Both the position numbers and the translations under genes were made by a program. Positions 52,001 to 63,549 of a stretch of 64,000 bases of DNA are shown piece by piece. The notes beneath the pieces were generated by a model that did not search any database, was not told the DNA's origin, and saw nothing but the letters and a program-made list of their open reading frames with translations. The stretch's first letter is position 1; every line of letters starts with the position of its first letter. Origin of the DNA: Aristolochia californica (lineage: Eukaryota; Streptophyta; Magnoliopsida; Piperales; Aristolochiaceae); NCBI GenBank assembly GCA_029961685.1, contig JARWKL010000012.1, positions 9,889,955 to 9,953,954 on the forward strand, read 5' to 3'.

Positions 52001-53044
52001 GATTTAATAAAAATTTGTACATCTAAAATGGAGATGCACAATGCAGAAATGTACAGACATATAATTCCAATGAGTGTCTATGATTTTTAAAGATTGTGAG
52101 CTATTTTCTGTTTTTAGTACTCAGGTTTTGCAATCGTAAGGAAAAGGGGGAGGCGAGGGATTTTTAATTGAGTGTTGACTCCCAATCCGTAAGTCATTTC
52201 GTACAATAATATAGCCCGTTACGAATGAAAAATCACTTTACAATCATCTATGGTTGTTAGGTCAGCTTTTTGCAAACGGGCAAAATAATGGCTTGTTTGA
52301 CTCGGGTAAATATCACACCGCACGTTCACTAGAGAATTTAATGAGCGTATGTAATTCTCTTTAAAAGCTTTGGATCCATAGGTCATTTGCATCATTAACA
52401 TGTTTCAAGCTTGCATATCCATTCTTAAAACACTGTAGAAGAAATATCTTTCTTGTAAAATTCCAAGCTATTAGGGTTGAACTAGTGGAATTTCCCAAAC
52501 TTGGATAACAAAAGTTTTGTGTTAATTTTTGGTGTATGAATAAATTTTCTTTACTTAAATTTGTTATTGTTTTAAATTTTTTCCACACTTAAACTCAAAA
52601 ATTTTCATTTTGCTGTGATCTATTTACCTTTTTTTTGTTTTCGGGATGAAGGGAGAGAGAAAACTCAAAGTTTTGATTTAAGAAAAAAGTGTACATTTAA
52701 AATGGTGACACACAGTGCACAAATGGAGAGAGTGATAATTCCAAAGAGTGTCAATAATTTTTTGGGAATTTAGGCGCTTTTAACTTTTTATATCTCTGGT
52801 TTTGCAATCGTCGGGAAAAGGGGGAGGCGGGGTGTTTTTAACTGAGCGTTGACTCCCAATCCGTAAGTCATTTTTTACAAAAATATTGCCCGTTATGGAT
52901 GATAAATCACTTTACAATCATCTATGATTGTTAGGTAAGCTTTTTGTAAACGGGCAAAATAATGGCTAGTTTGATTCTGGTAAATGTCCCACTGCACGTT
53001 CATTGAAAATTTAAAAAGCGTTTTTTATTCTCTTTAAAAGCTTT
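49007..53044. repeat. Trimeric higher-order repeat M2-M3-M1-prime, 2.02 kb, two near-identical copies
   Basis: Copy one runs 49007-51026 (units at 49007, 49681, 50353) and copy two 51027-53044 (units at 51027, 51698, 52372). Corresponding sites are 2,017-2,019 bp apart. Both copies share private variants: GCACAAAGCACAAAT and TATCTAAGGTTTTGC in M2; GAGCTATTTTCTG, TAGTACTCAGG and CAATCGTAAGG in M3; GAAATATCTTTC, CATCATTAAC and GTAAATGTCCCACTGC in M1-prime. Differences between copies are few: a changed T-run length near 51,230, a lost base at CACGTG near 52,433, and scattered substitutions. This is clearly younger than the array to the left. Confidence 0.9.
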
Positions 53045-54295
53045 GGATCCATAGGTCATTTGCATCTTGAACATGTTTCAAGGATGCATATCCATTTTTA
53101 AAACACGTGTAGAAGAAATCTCTTTCTTGTAAAATTCCATGCAATTAGGGTTGAACTAGTGGAATTTCCCAAACTTGGAAAACAAAACTTTTGTGTTCAT
53201 TTGTGGTGTGTGAATAAATTTTCTATACTTACATTTGTTATTGTTTTTTTTTTCACACATAAACTCTAAAATTTTCATTTTGTTGTGATCTATTTGCCTT
53301 TTTTGGTTTACGGGATGAAGGGAGAGCGAAAACTCAAAGTTTTGATATAAGAAAAAAGTGTACAACTAAAATGGAGATGCACAAAGCACAAATGTAGGGA
53401 GAGCTAATTCCAAAGAGTGCTTTTAATTTTTAGGGATTGTAAGATCTTTTTAGTTTTTATATCTAAGGTTTTGCAATCGTCGAAAAAACGGGGAGGCGGG
53501 GTATTTTTAACTGACTGTTGACTCCCAATCCGTATGTCATTCCTTACAAAAATATAGCCCGTTACTCATGAAAAATCACATTACAATCATCTATGATTGT
53601 TAGGTGAGCTTTTTGCAAACGGGCAAAATAATGGCTTGTTTGACTCGGGTAAATATCCCGCCGCACGTTCACTTCAGAATTTAATGAGTGTTTGTTATTC
53701 TCATTAAAAGCTTTGGATCCATAGGTCATTTGCATCTTTAACATGTTTCAAGCATGCATAACCATTTTTAAAACACGTGTAGAAGAATTCTCTTTCTTGT
53801 AAACTTCCAAGCTATTAGGGTTGAACTAGAGGAATTTCACAATCTTGGATAACTAAATTTTGTGTTCATTTGTGATGTGTGAATAAATTTTCATTACTTC
53901 CATTTGTTATTGTTTTAATTTTTTTTCATACATAAACTCTAAAATTTACATTTTGTTGTGATCTATGTACCTTTTTTTGTTTACGGCATGAAGTGAGAAC
54001 GAAAACTCAAAGTTTTGATTTAATAAAAAAGTGTACATCTAAAATGGAGATGCACAATGCAGAAATGTACAGAGATATAATTCCAATGAGTGTCTGTGAT
54101 TTTTAAAGATTGTGAGCTATTTTCAGTTTTAAGTTCTCAGGTTTTGCAATCGTCGGGAAAAGGGGGAGGCGGGGGATTTTTAATTGAGTGTTGACTCCCA
54201 ATCCGTAAGTCATTTCTAACAATAATATAGCCCGTTACGAATGAAAAATCACTTTACAATCATCTATGATTGTTAGGTCAGCTTTTTGCAAACGG

Positions 54296-54305
54296 GCAAA
54301 ATATC
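54296..54305. repeat. Junction of a 25-bp deletion, tetramer copy one
   Basis: The sequence runs GGGCAAAATATCCCACC where the intact units have GGGCAAAATAATGGC, then 15 more bases, then GTAAATATCCCACC. The two ends share AAATA, and the removed length of 25 bp fits loss between two AAATA copies. The unit (53715-54362) is 648 bp. Confidence 0.9.
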
Positions 54306-56964
54306 CCACCGCACGTTCACTAGAGAATTTAATGAGCGTATGTAATTCTCTTTAAAAGCTTTGGATCCATAGGTCATTTGCATCATTAACAGGTTTCAAG
54401 CTTGCATATCCATTTTTAAAACACGCTTAGAAGAATTCTCTTTCTTGTATAATTCCAAGCTATTAGGGTTGAACTAGTAGAATTTCCCAATCTTGGATAA
54501 CTAAATTTTGTGTTCATTTGTGGTGTGTGATTAAATTTTCATAACTTACATTTGTTATTGTTTTAATTTTTTTCCATACATAAACTTTAAAATTTTCATT
54601 TTGTTGTGATTTTTTTGCCTGTTTTTGTTTACGGCATGAAGGGAGAACGAAAACTCATAGTTTTGATTTAAGAAAAAAGTGTACGTCTAAAATGGACATA
54701 CACAATGCACAAATGTAGAGAGATATAATTTCAAAGAGTGTCTATGATTTTTAAGGATTGTAAGCTCTTTTGAGTTTTTATATCTCAGGTTTTGCAATCG
54801 TCGGGAAAAGGGGGAGGCGGGGGATTTTTAATTGAGTGTTGACTCCCAATCCGTAAGTCATTTCTGACAATAATATAGCCCGTTACGAATGAAAAATCAC
54901 TTTACACTCATCTATGATTGTTAGGTCAGCTTTTTGCAAATGGGCAAAATAATGGCTTGTTTGACTCGGGTAAATATCACACCGCACGTTCCCTAGAGAA
55001 TTTAATGAGCGTATGTTATTCTCTTTAAAAGCGTTGGATCAATAGGTCATTTACATCTTTAACATATTTCAAGCTTGCATATCCATTCTTAAAACACGTG
55101 TAGAAGAAATCTCTTTCTTGTAAAATTCCAAGCTATTAGGGTTGAACTAGTGGAATTTCCCAAACTTGGATAACAAAAGTTTTGTGTTAATTTTTGGTGT
55201 ATGAATAAATTTTCTTTACTTAAATTTGTTATTGTTTTAAATTTTTTCCATACATAAACTCAAAAATTTTCATTTTGCTGTGATCTATTTACCTTTTTTT
55301 TGTTTTCGGGATGAAGGGAGAGAGAAAACTCAAAGTTTTGATTTAAGAAAAAAGTGTACATTTAAAATGGAGACGCACAGTGCACAAATGTAGAGAATGA
55401 TAATTCCAAAGAGTGTCTATAATTTTTAGGGAATTTAGGCGCTTTTTACTTTTTATATCATTGGTTTTGCAATCGTCGGGAAAAGGGGGAGGCGGGGTGT
55501 TTTTAACTGAGCGTTGACTCCCAATCCGTAAGTCATTTTTTACAAAAATATTGCCCGTTACGGATGATAAATCACTTTACAATCATCTATGATTGTTAGG
55601 TAAGCTTTTTGTAAATGGGCAAAATAGTGCCTAGTTTGATTCTGCTAAATATCCCACTGCACGTTCATTGAAAATTTAAAAAACGTTTGTTATTCTCTTT
55701 AAAAGCTTTGGATCCATAGGTCATTTGCATCTTTAACATATTTCAAGCATGCATATCCATTTTTAAAACACGTGTAGTAGAAACCTCTTTCTTGTAAAAT
55801 TCCATGCAATTAGGGTTGAACTAGTGGAATTTCCCAAACTTGGAAAACAAAACTTTTGTGTTCATTTGTGGTGTGTGAATAAATTTTCTATACTTACATT
55901 TATTATTGTTTTATTTTTTTTCACACATAAACTCTAAAATTTTCATTTTGTTGTGATCTATTTGCCTTTTTTGGTTTACGGGATGAAGTGAGAGGGAAAA
56001 CTCAAAGTTTTGATTTAAGAAAAAAGTGTACATCTAAAATGGAGATGCACAATGCACAAATGTAGGGAGAGATAATTCCAAAGAGTGTTTGTAACTTTTA
56101 GGGATTGTAAGATCTTTTTAATTTTTATATCTACGGTTTTGCAATCGTCGAGAAAACGGGGAGGCGGGGTATTTTTAACTGACTATTGACTCCCAATCCG
56201 TATGTCATTTCATACAAAAAATATAGCCCGTTACTCATGATAAATCACATTACAATCATCTATGATTGTTAGGTCAGCTTTTTGCAAACGGGCAAAATAA
56301 TGGCTTGTTTGACTCGGGTAAATATCCCGCCGCACGTTCACTTCAGAATTTAATGAATGTTTTTTATTCTCATTAAAAGCTTTGGATCCATAGGTCATTT
56401 GCATCTTTAACATGTTTCAAGCATGCATAACCATTTTTAAAACACGTGTAGAAGAATTCTCTTTCTTGTAAACTTCCAAGCTATTAGGGTTGAACTAGAG
56501 GAATTTCAAAATTTTGGATAACTAAATTTTGTGTTCATTTGTGATGCGTGAATAAATTTTCATTACTTACATTTGTTATTATTTTAATTTTTTTTCATAC
56601 ATAAACTTTAAAATTTACATTTTGTTGTGATCTATTTACATTTTTTTGTTTACGGCATGAAGTGAGAACGAAAACTCAAAGTTTTGATTTAATAAAAAAG
56701 TGTACATCTAAAATGGAGATGCACAATGCAGAAATGTACAGAGATATAATTCCAAAGAGTGTCTGTGATTTTTAAAGATTGTGAGCTATTTTCAGTTTTT
56801 AGTTCTCAGGTTTTGCAATCGTCGGGAAAAGGGGGAGGCGGGGGATTTTTAATTGAGTGTTGACTCCCAATCCGTCAGTCATTTCGTACAATAATATAGC
56901 CCGTTATGAATGAAAAATCACTTTACAATCATCTATGATTGTTAGGTCAGCTTTTTGCAAACGG

Positions 56965-56974
56965 GCAAAATATC
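56965..56974. repeat. Same 25-bp deletion, tetramer copy two
   Basis: The junction is identical to that at 54,300 and lies 2,669 bp further on. The unit (56384-57031) is again 648 bp. The deletion therefore predates the duplication of the tetramer. Confidence 0.9.
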
Positions 56975-59049
56975 CCACCGCACGTTCACTAGAGAATTTA
57001 ATGAGCGTATGTAATTCTCTTTAAAAGCTTTGGATCCATAGGTCGTTTGCATCATTAACAGGTTTCAAGCTTGCATATCCATTTTTAAAACACGTTTAGA
57101 AGAATTCTCTTTCTTGTATAATTCCAAGCTATTAGGGTTGAACTAGTGGAATTTCCCAATCTTGGATAACTAAATTTTGTGTTCATTTGTGGTGTGTGAT
57201 TAAATTTTCATAACTTACATTTGTTATTGTTTTAATTTTTTTCCATACATAAACTTTAAAATTTTCATTTTGTTGTGATTTTTTTGCCTGTTTTTGTTTA
57301 CGGCATGAAGGGAGAACGAAAACTCATAGTTTTGATTTAAGAAAAAAGTGTACGTCTAAAATGGACATGCACAATGCACAAATGTAGAGAGATATAATTC
57401 CAAAGAGTGTCTGTGATTTTTAAGGATTGTAAGCTCTTTTGAGTTTTTATATCTCAGGTTTTGCAATCGTCGGGAAAAGGGGGAGGCGGGGGATTTTTAA
57501 TTGAGTGTTGACTCCCAATCCGTAAGTCATTTCTAACAATAATATAGCCCGTTACGAATGAAAAATCACTTTACACTCATCTATGATTGTTAGGTCAGCT
57601 TTTTGCAAACGGGCAAAATAATGGCTTGTTTGACTCGGGTAAATATCACACTGCACGTTCCCTAGAGAATTTAATGAGCGTATGTTATTCTCTTTAAAAG
57701 CGTTGGATCAATAGGTCATTTGCATCTTTAACATATTTCAAGCTTGCATATCCATTCTTAAAACACGTGTAGAAGAAATCTCTTTCTTGTAAAATTCCAA
57801 GCTATTAGGGTTGAACTACAGGAATTTCCCAAACTTGGATAACAAAAGTTTTGTGTTAATTTTTGGTGTATGAATAAATTTTCTTTACTTAAATTTGTTA
57901 TTTGTTTAAATTTTTTCCATACATAAACTCAAAAATTTTCATTTTGCTGTGATCTATTTACCTTTTTTTTGTTTTCGGGATGAAGGGAGAGAGAAAACTC
58001 AAAGTTTTGATTTAAGAAAAAAGTGTACATTTAAAATGGAGACGCACAGTGCACAAATCTAGAGAGTGATAATTCCAAAGAGTGTCTATAATTTTTAGGG
58101 AATTTAGGCGCTTTTTACTTTTTATATCATTGGTTTTGCAATCGTCGGGAAAAGGGGGAGGCGGGGTGTTTTTAACTGAGCGTTGACTCCCAATCCGTAA
58201 GTCATTTTTTACAAAAATATTGCCCGTTACGGATGATGAATCACTTTACAATCATCTATGATTGTTAGGTAAGCTTTTTGTAAATGGGAAAAATAGTGCC
58301 TAGTTTGATTCTGGTAAATATCCCACTGCACGTTCATTGAAAATTTAAAAAGCTTTTGTTATTCTCTTTAAAAGCTTTGGATCCATAGGTCATTTGCATC
58401 TTTAACATATTTCAAGCATGCATATCCATTTTTAAAACACGTGTAGTAGAAATCTCTTTCTTGTAAAATGCCATGCAATTAGGGTTGAACTAGTGGAATT
58501 TCCCAAACTTGGAAAACAAAACTTTTCTGTTCATTTGTGGTGTGTGAATAAATTTTCTATACTTACATTTATTATTTTTTTATTTTTTTCACACATAAAC
58601 TCTAAAATTTTCATTTTGTTGTGATCTATTTGCCTTTTTGGTTTACGGGATGAAGTGAGAGGGAAAACTCAAAGTTTTGATTTAAGAAAAAAGTGTACAT
58701 CTAAAATGGAGATGCACAATGCACAAATGTAGGGAGAGATAATTCCAAAGAGTGTTTGTAATTTTTAGGGATTGTAAGATCTTTTTAATTTTTATATCTA
58801 AGGTTTTGCAATCGTCGAGAAAACGGGGAGGCGGGGTATTTTTAACTGACTATTGACTCCCAATCCGTATGTCATTTCGTACAAAAATATAGCCCGTTAC
58901 TCATGATAAATCACATTACAATCATCTATGATTGTTAGGTGAGCTTTTTGCGAATGGGCAAAATAATGGCTTGTTTGACTCGGGTAAATATCCCGTCGCA
59001 CGTTCACTTCAGAATTTAATGAGTGTTTTTTATTCTCATTAAAAGCTTT

Positions 59050-59697
59050 GGATCCATAGGTCATTTGTATCTTTAACATGTTTCAAGCATGCATAACCAT
59101 TTTTAAAACACGTGTAGAAGAATTCTCTTTCTTGTAAACTTCCAAGCTATTATTAGGGTTGACCTAGAGGAATTTCACAATTTTGGATAACTAAATTTTG
59201 TGTTCATTTGTGATGCGTGAATAAATTTTCATTACTTACATTTGTTATTATTTTAATTTTTTTCATACATAAACTGTAAAATTTACATTTTGTTGTGATC
59301 TATTTACCTTTTTTTGTTTACGGCATGAAGTGAGTACGAAAACTCAAAGTTTTGATTTAATAAAAAAGTGTACATCTAAAATGGAGACGCACAATGCAGA
59401 AATGTACAGAGATATAATTCCAAAGAGTGTCTGTGATTTTTAAAGATTGTGAGCTATTTTCAGTTTTTAGTTCTCAGGTTTTGCAATCGTCGGGAAAAGG
59501 AGGAGGCGGGGGATTTTTAATTGAGTGTTGACTCCCAATCCGTTAGTCATTTCGTACAATCACTTTACAATCATCTATGATTGTTAGGTAAGCTTTTTGT
59601 AAACGGGCAAAATAGTGGCTAGTTTGATTCTGGTAAATATCCCATTGCACGTTCATTGAAAATTTAAAAAGCGTTTGTTATTCTCTTTAAAAGCTTT
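59050..59697. repeat. Hybrid unit, M3 start and M1-prime end
   Basis: Up to about 59,558 this follows the first M3 of the tetramer (CATAACCATTTTTAAAAC, AACTTCCAAGC, GAGCTATTTTCAG). It then reads TTCGTACAATCACTTTAC, lacking about 26 bp (the ATATAGCCCGTTACG segment), and continues as M1-prime (TAAGCTTTTTGTAAACGGG, GGCTAGTTTGATTCTGG, CATTGAAAATTTAAAAAGCG). The second M3 and most of M1-prime expected for a third tetramer copy are missing, so about two units were lost at this join. Confidence 0.85.
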
Positions 59698-62385
59698 GGA
59701 TCCATAGGTCATTTGCATCTTTAACATGTTTCAAGCATGCATATCCATTTTTAAAACACCTGTAGTAGAAATCTCTTTCTTGTAAAATTCCATGCAATTA
59801 GGGTTGAACTAGTGGAATTTCCCAAACTTGGAAAACAAAACTTTTGGGTTCATTTGTGGTGTGTGAATAAATTTTCATTACTTACATTTGTTTTTGTTTT
59901 AATTTTTTTTCACACATAAACTCAAAAATTTTCATTTTGCTGTGATCTATTTGCCTTTTTTTTGTTTACGGGAGTAAGGGAGAGAGAAAACACAAAGTTT
60001 CGATTTAAGAAAAATGTGTACATCTAAAATGGAGATGCACAATGCACAAACGTAGGGAGAGATAATTCCAAAGGGTGTTTTTAATTTTTAAGGGTTTTTA
60101 AGATCTTTTTAGTTTTTATATCTCAGGTTTTGCTATCGTCGGGAAAATGGGGAGGCGGGGTATTTTTAACTGAATGTTGTCTCCCAATCCGTATGTCATT
60201 TCTTAAAAAAATATAGCTCGTTACTCATGATAAATCACATTACAATCATCTATGATTGTTAGGTCAGCTTTTTGCAAACAGGCAAAATAATGGCTTGTTT
60301 GACTTGGGTAAATATCCCGCTGCACGTTCACTTCAGATTTTAATGAGCGTTTGTAATTCTCATTAAAAGCTTTGGACCCATAGGTCATTTGCATCTTTAA
60401 CATCTTTCAAGCATGCATATCCATTTCCAAAACACGTGTTGAAGAAATCTCTTTCATGTAAAATTCCACGCTATTAGGGTTGAACTAGTGGAATTTCTTA
60501 ATATTGGATAACTAAATTTTGTGTTCATTTGTTGTGTGTGAATAAATTTTCATTACTTACATTTGTTATTGTTTTAATTTTTTTCCATACATAAACTCTA
60601 AAATTTTCATTTTGTTGTGATCTATTTGCCTTTTTTTTTGTTAACGACATGAAGGGAGAACGAAAACTCAAAGTATGGATTTAAGAAAATAGTGTACATC
60701 TAAAATGGCGATGCACAATGCACAAATGTAGAGAGATTGAATTCCAAAGAGTGTCTGTGATTTTTAAGGATTGTAAGCTCATTACAGTTCTTATATCTCA
60801 GGTTTTGCAATCGTCGGGAAAAGGGGAGGCGGGGGATTTTTAATTGAGTGTTGACTCCCAATCCTTAAGTCATTTCTTACAATAATATAGCCCATTACGA
60901 ATGAAAAATCACTTTAAAATCATCTACGATTGTTAGGTCAGCTTTTTGCAAACGGGCAAAATAATGGCTTGTTTGACTCGGGTAAATATCCCACCGCACG
61001 TTCACTAGATAATTTAATGAGCATATGTTATTCGCTTTAAAAGCTTTGGATCCATAGGTCATTTGCATCTTTAACATGTTTCAAGCTTACATAACCATTT
61101 TTAAAACACGTGTAGAAGAAATCTCTTTCTGTAAAATTCCAAGCAATTAGGGTTGAACTAGTGGAATTTCCCAAACTTCGATAACAAAACTTTTGTGTTA
61201 ATTTTTGGTGTGTGAATAAATTTTCTTTACTTACATTTGTCATTGTTTAAACATTTTTCCTTACATAAACTCAAAAAGTTTCATTTTTGCTGTGATCAAT
61301 TTGCCTTTTTTTGATGAAGGGAGAGAGAAAACACAAAGTTTTGATTTTAGAAAAAAGAGTACATTTAAAATGGAGACGCACAGTGCACAAATGTAGAGAG
61401 GGATAATTCCAAAGAGTGTCTGTAATTTTTAGGGAATTTAAGCTCTTTTAGTTTTGATATCTCAGGTTTTGCAATCGTCGGGAAAAGGGGGAGGCGGGGT
61501 GTTTTTAACTGAGTGTTGACACCCAATCCATAAGTCATTTCTTACAAAAATATAGCCCGTTACGGATGATAAATCACTTTACAATCATCAATGATTGTTA
61601 GGTAAGCTTTTTGTAAACGGGAAAAATAATGGCTAGTTTGATTCTGGTAAATATCCCACCGCACGTTCATTGAGAATTTAATGAGCGTTTGTTATTCTCT
61701 TTAAAAGCTTTGGATCCATAGGTCATTTGCATCTTTAACATGTTTCAATCATGCATATCCATTTTTAAAACACGGGTAGAAGAAATCTCTTTCTTGTAAA
61801 ATTCCATGCAATTAGGGTATAACTAGTGGAATTTCCCAAACTTGGAAAACAAAACTTTTGTGTTCATTTGTGGTGTGTAAATAAAATTTCTATACATATA
61901 TTTGTTATTGTTTTAATTTTTTTTCGCACATAAACTCTAAAATTTTCATTTTGTTGAGATCTATTTGCCTTTTTTGGTTTACAGGATGAAGAGAGAATGA
62001 AAACTCAAAGTTTTGATTTAAGAAAAAAGTGTACATCTAAAATGGAGATTCACAATGCAAAAATGTAGGGAGAGATAATTCCAAAGAGTGTTTGTAATTT
62101 TTAGGGATTGTAAGATCTTTTTAGTTTTTGTATCTCAGGTTTTGCAATCGTCGGGAAAAGGGGGAGGCGGGGAATTTTTAATTGAGTGTTGACTCCCAAT
62201 CCGTAAGTCATTTCTTACAAAAATATAGCCCGTTACTCAAGATAAATCACAATACAATCATCTATGATTGTTAGGTCAGCTTTTTGCAAACGGGCAAAAT
62301 AAAGGCTTGTTTGACTCGGGTAAATAACCCGCCGCACGTTCACTTCAGAATTTAATCAGTGTTTGTTATTCTCATTAAAAGCTTT
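59698..62385. repeat. Four units right of the breakpoint: mosaic, M3, M1, M2
   Basis: Units start at 59698, 60374, 61048 and 61712. The first begins as M2 (GGAAAACAAAACTTTTG), takes an M1 segment (ACTCAAAAATTTTC, CATTTTGCTGTGATC, GAGAGAAAAC) and returns to M2 (GTAGGGAGAGATAATTCC). 60374 is M3 with tag c. 61048 is a 664-bp M1 that lacks the GTTTACGG part before GATGAAGGG near 61,313. 61712 is M2 with tag a. They resemble the 38-49 kb region more than the trimer or tetramer. Confidence 0.8.
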
Positions 62386-63549
62386 GGATCCATAGGTCAT
62401 TTGCATCTTTAACATGTTTCAAGCATGCATATCCATTTTTAAAACACGTGTAGAAGAATTCTCTTTTCTTTTAAAATTCCATGCCATTAGGGTTGAACTA
62501 GTAGAATTTCCCAATCTTGGATAACTAAATTTTGTGTTCATTTGTGGTGTGTGAATAAATTTTCCTTACTTATATTTGTTATTGTTTTAATTTTTTTCCA
62601 TACATAAACTCTAAAATTTACATTTTGTTTTGATCTATTTATCTTTTTTTTTGTTTACGACATGAAGGAGAACGAAAACTCAAAGTTTTTATTTAAGAAA
62701 AAAGTGTACATCTAAAATGGAGATGCACAATGCACAAATGTAGAGAGATATAATTCCAAAGAGTGTCTGTGATTTTTAAGGATTGTAAGCTCTTTTCAAT
62801 TTTTATATCTCAGGTTTTGCAATCGTTGGGAAAAGGGCGAGGCGGGGGATTTTTAATTGGGTGTTGACTCCCAATCTGTAAGTCATTTCTTACAATAATA
62901 TAGCCCGTTACGAATGAAAAATCACTTTACAATAATCTAATTTTTTCCATTCATAAACTCAAAAAGTTTCATTTTGCTGTGATCTATTTGCCTTTTTTTT
63001 GTTTACGGGATGAAGGGAGAGAGAAAACTCAAAGTTTTGATTTAATAAAAAAGTGTACATTTAAAATGGAGACGCATAGTGCACAAATGTAGAGAGAGAT
63101 AATTCCAAAGAGTGTCTGTAATTTTTAGGAATTTAAGCTCTTTTACAGCATGAAGGGAGAAGGAAAACTCAAAGTTTTGATTTAAGAAAAAAGTGTACAT
63201 CTAAAATGGAGATGCACAATGCACAAATGTAGAGATATATAATTCCAAAGAGTGTCTGTGATTTTTAAGGATTGTAAGCTCTTTTCAGGTTTTATATCTC
63301 AGGTTTTGCAATCGTCGGGAAAAGGGGGAGGTGGGGGATTTTTAATTGAGTGTTGACTCCCAATCCGTAAGTCATTCCTCACAATAATATAGCCCGTTAC
63401 AAATGAAAAATCACTTTACAATCATCTATGATTGTTAGGTCAGCCTTTTGCAAACGGGCAAAATAGTGGCTTGTTTGACTCGGGTAAATATCCCATCGCA
63501 CGTTCACTAGAGAATTTAATGAGCGTATGTTATTCTCTTTAAAATCTTT
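62386..63549. repeat. Three-part chimeric unit, 1,164 bp
   Basis: 62386-62938 is the first 552 bp of an M3 unit. At TAATCTAATTTTTTCC it jumps back to about position 205 of an M1 unit (ACTCAAAAAGTTTC, GGAGACGCATAGTGC), which continues for about 205 bp to 63,144. At AGCTCTTTTACAGCATGAAGG it jumps back again to about position 275 of an M3 unit, which continues to the landmark at 63550 with tag c. The result has parts of three units in 1,164 bp, where two whole units would be 1,348. Confidence 0.88.

Larger units (their letters stand above)
53045..59558. repeat. Tetrameric higher-order repeat M2-M3-M3-M1-prime, 2.67 kb, two full copies plus part of a third
   Basis: Copy one is 53045-55709 (units at 53045, 53715, 54363, 55036), copy two 55710-58378 (units at 55710, 56384, 57032, 57705) and the third starts at 58379 (units at 58379 and 59050) and breaks off near 59,558. 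The first M3 of each full copy is 648 bp because of a shared 25-bp deletion. The second M3 has private markers: TTGTATAATTCC, GTGTGTGATTAAATTTTC, ATTTTTTTGCCTG and TACGTCTAAAATGGACAT, with CCCTAGAGAATTT as its tag. M1-prime is shared with the trimer, so the tetramer is the trimer with one extra M3 unit. Confidence 0.9.
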
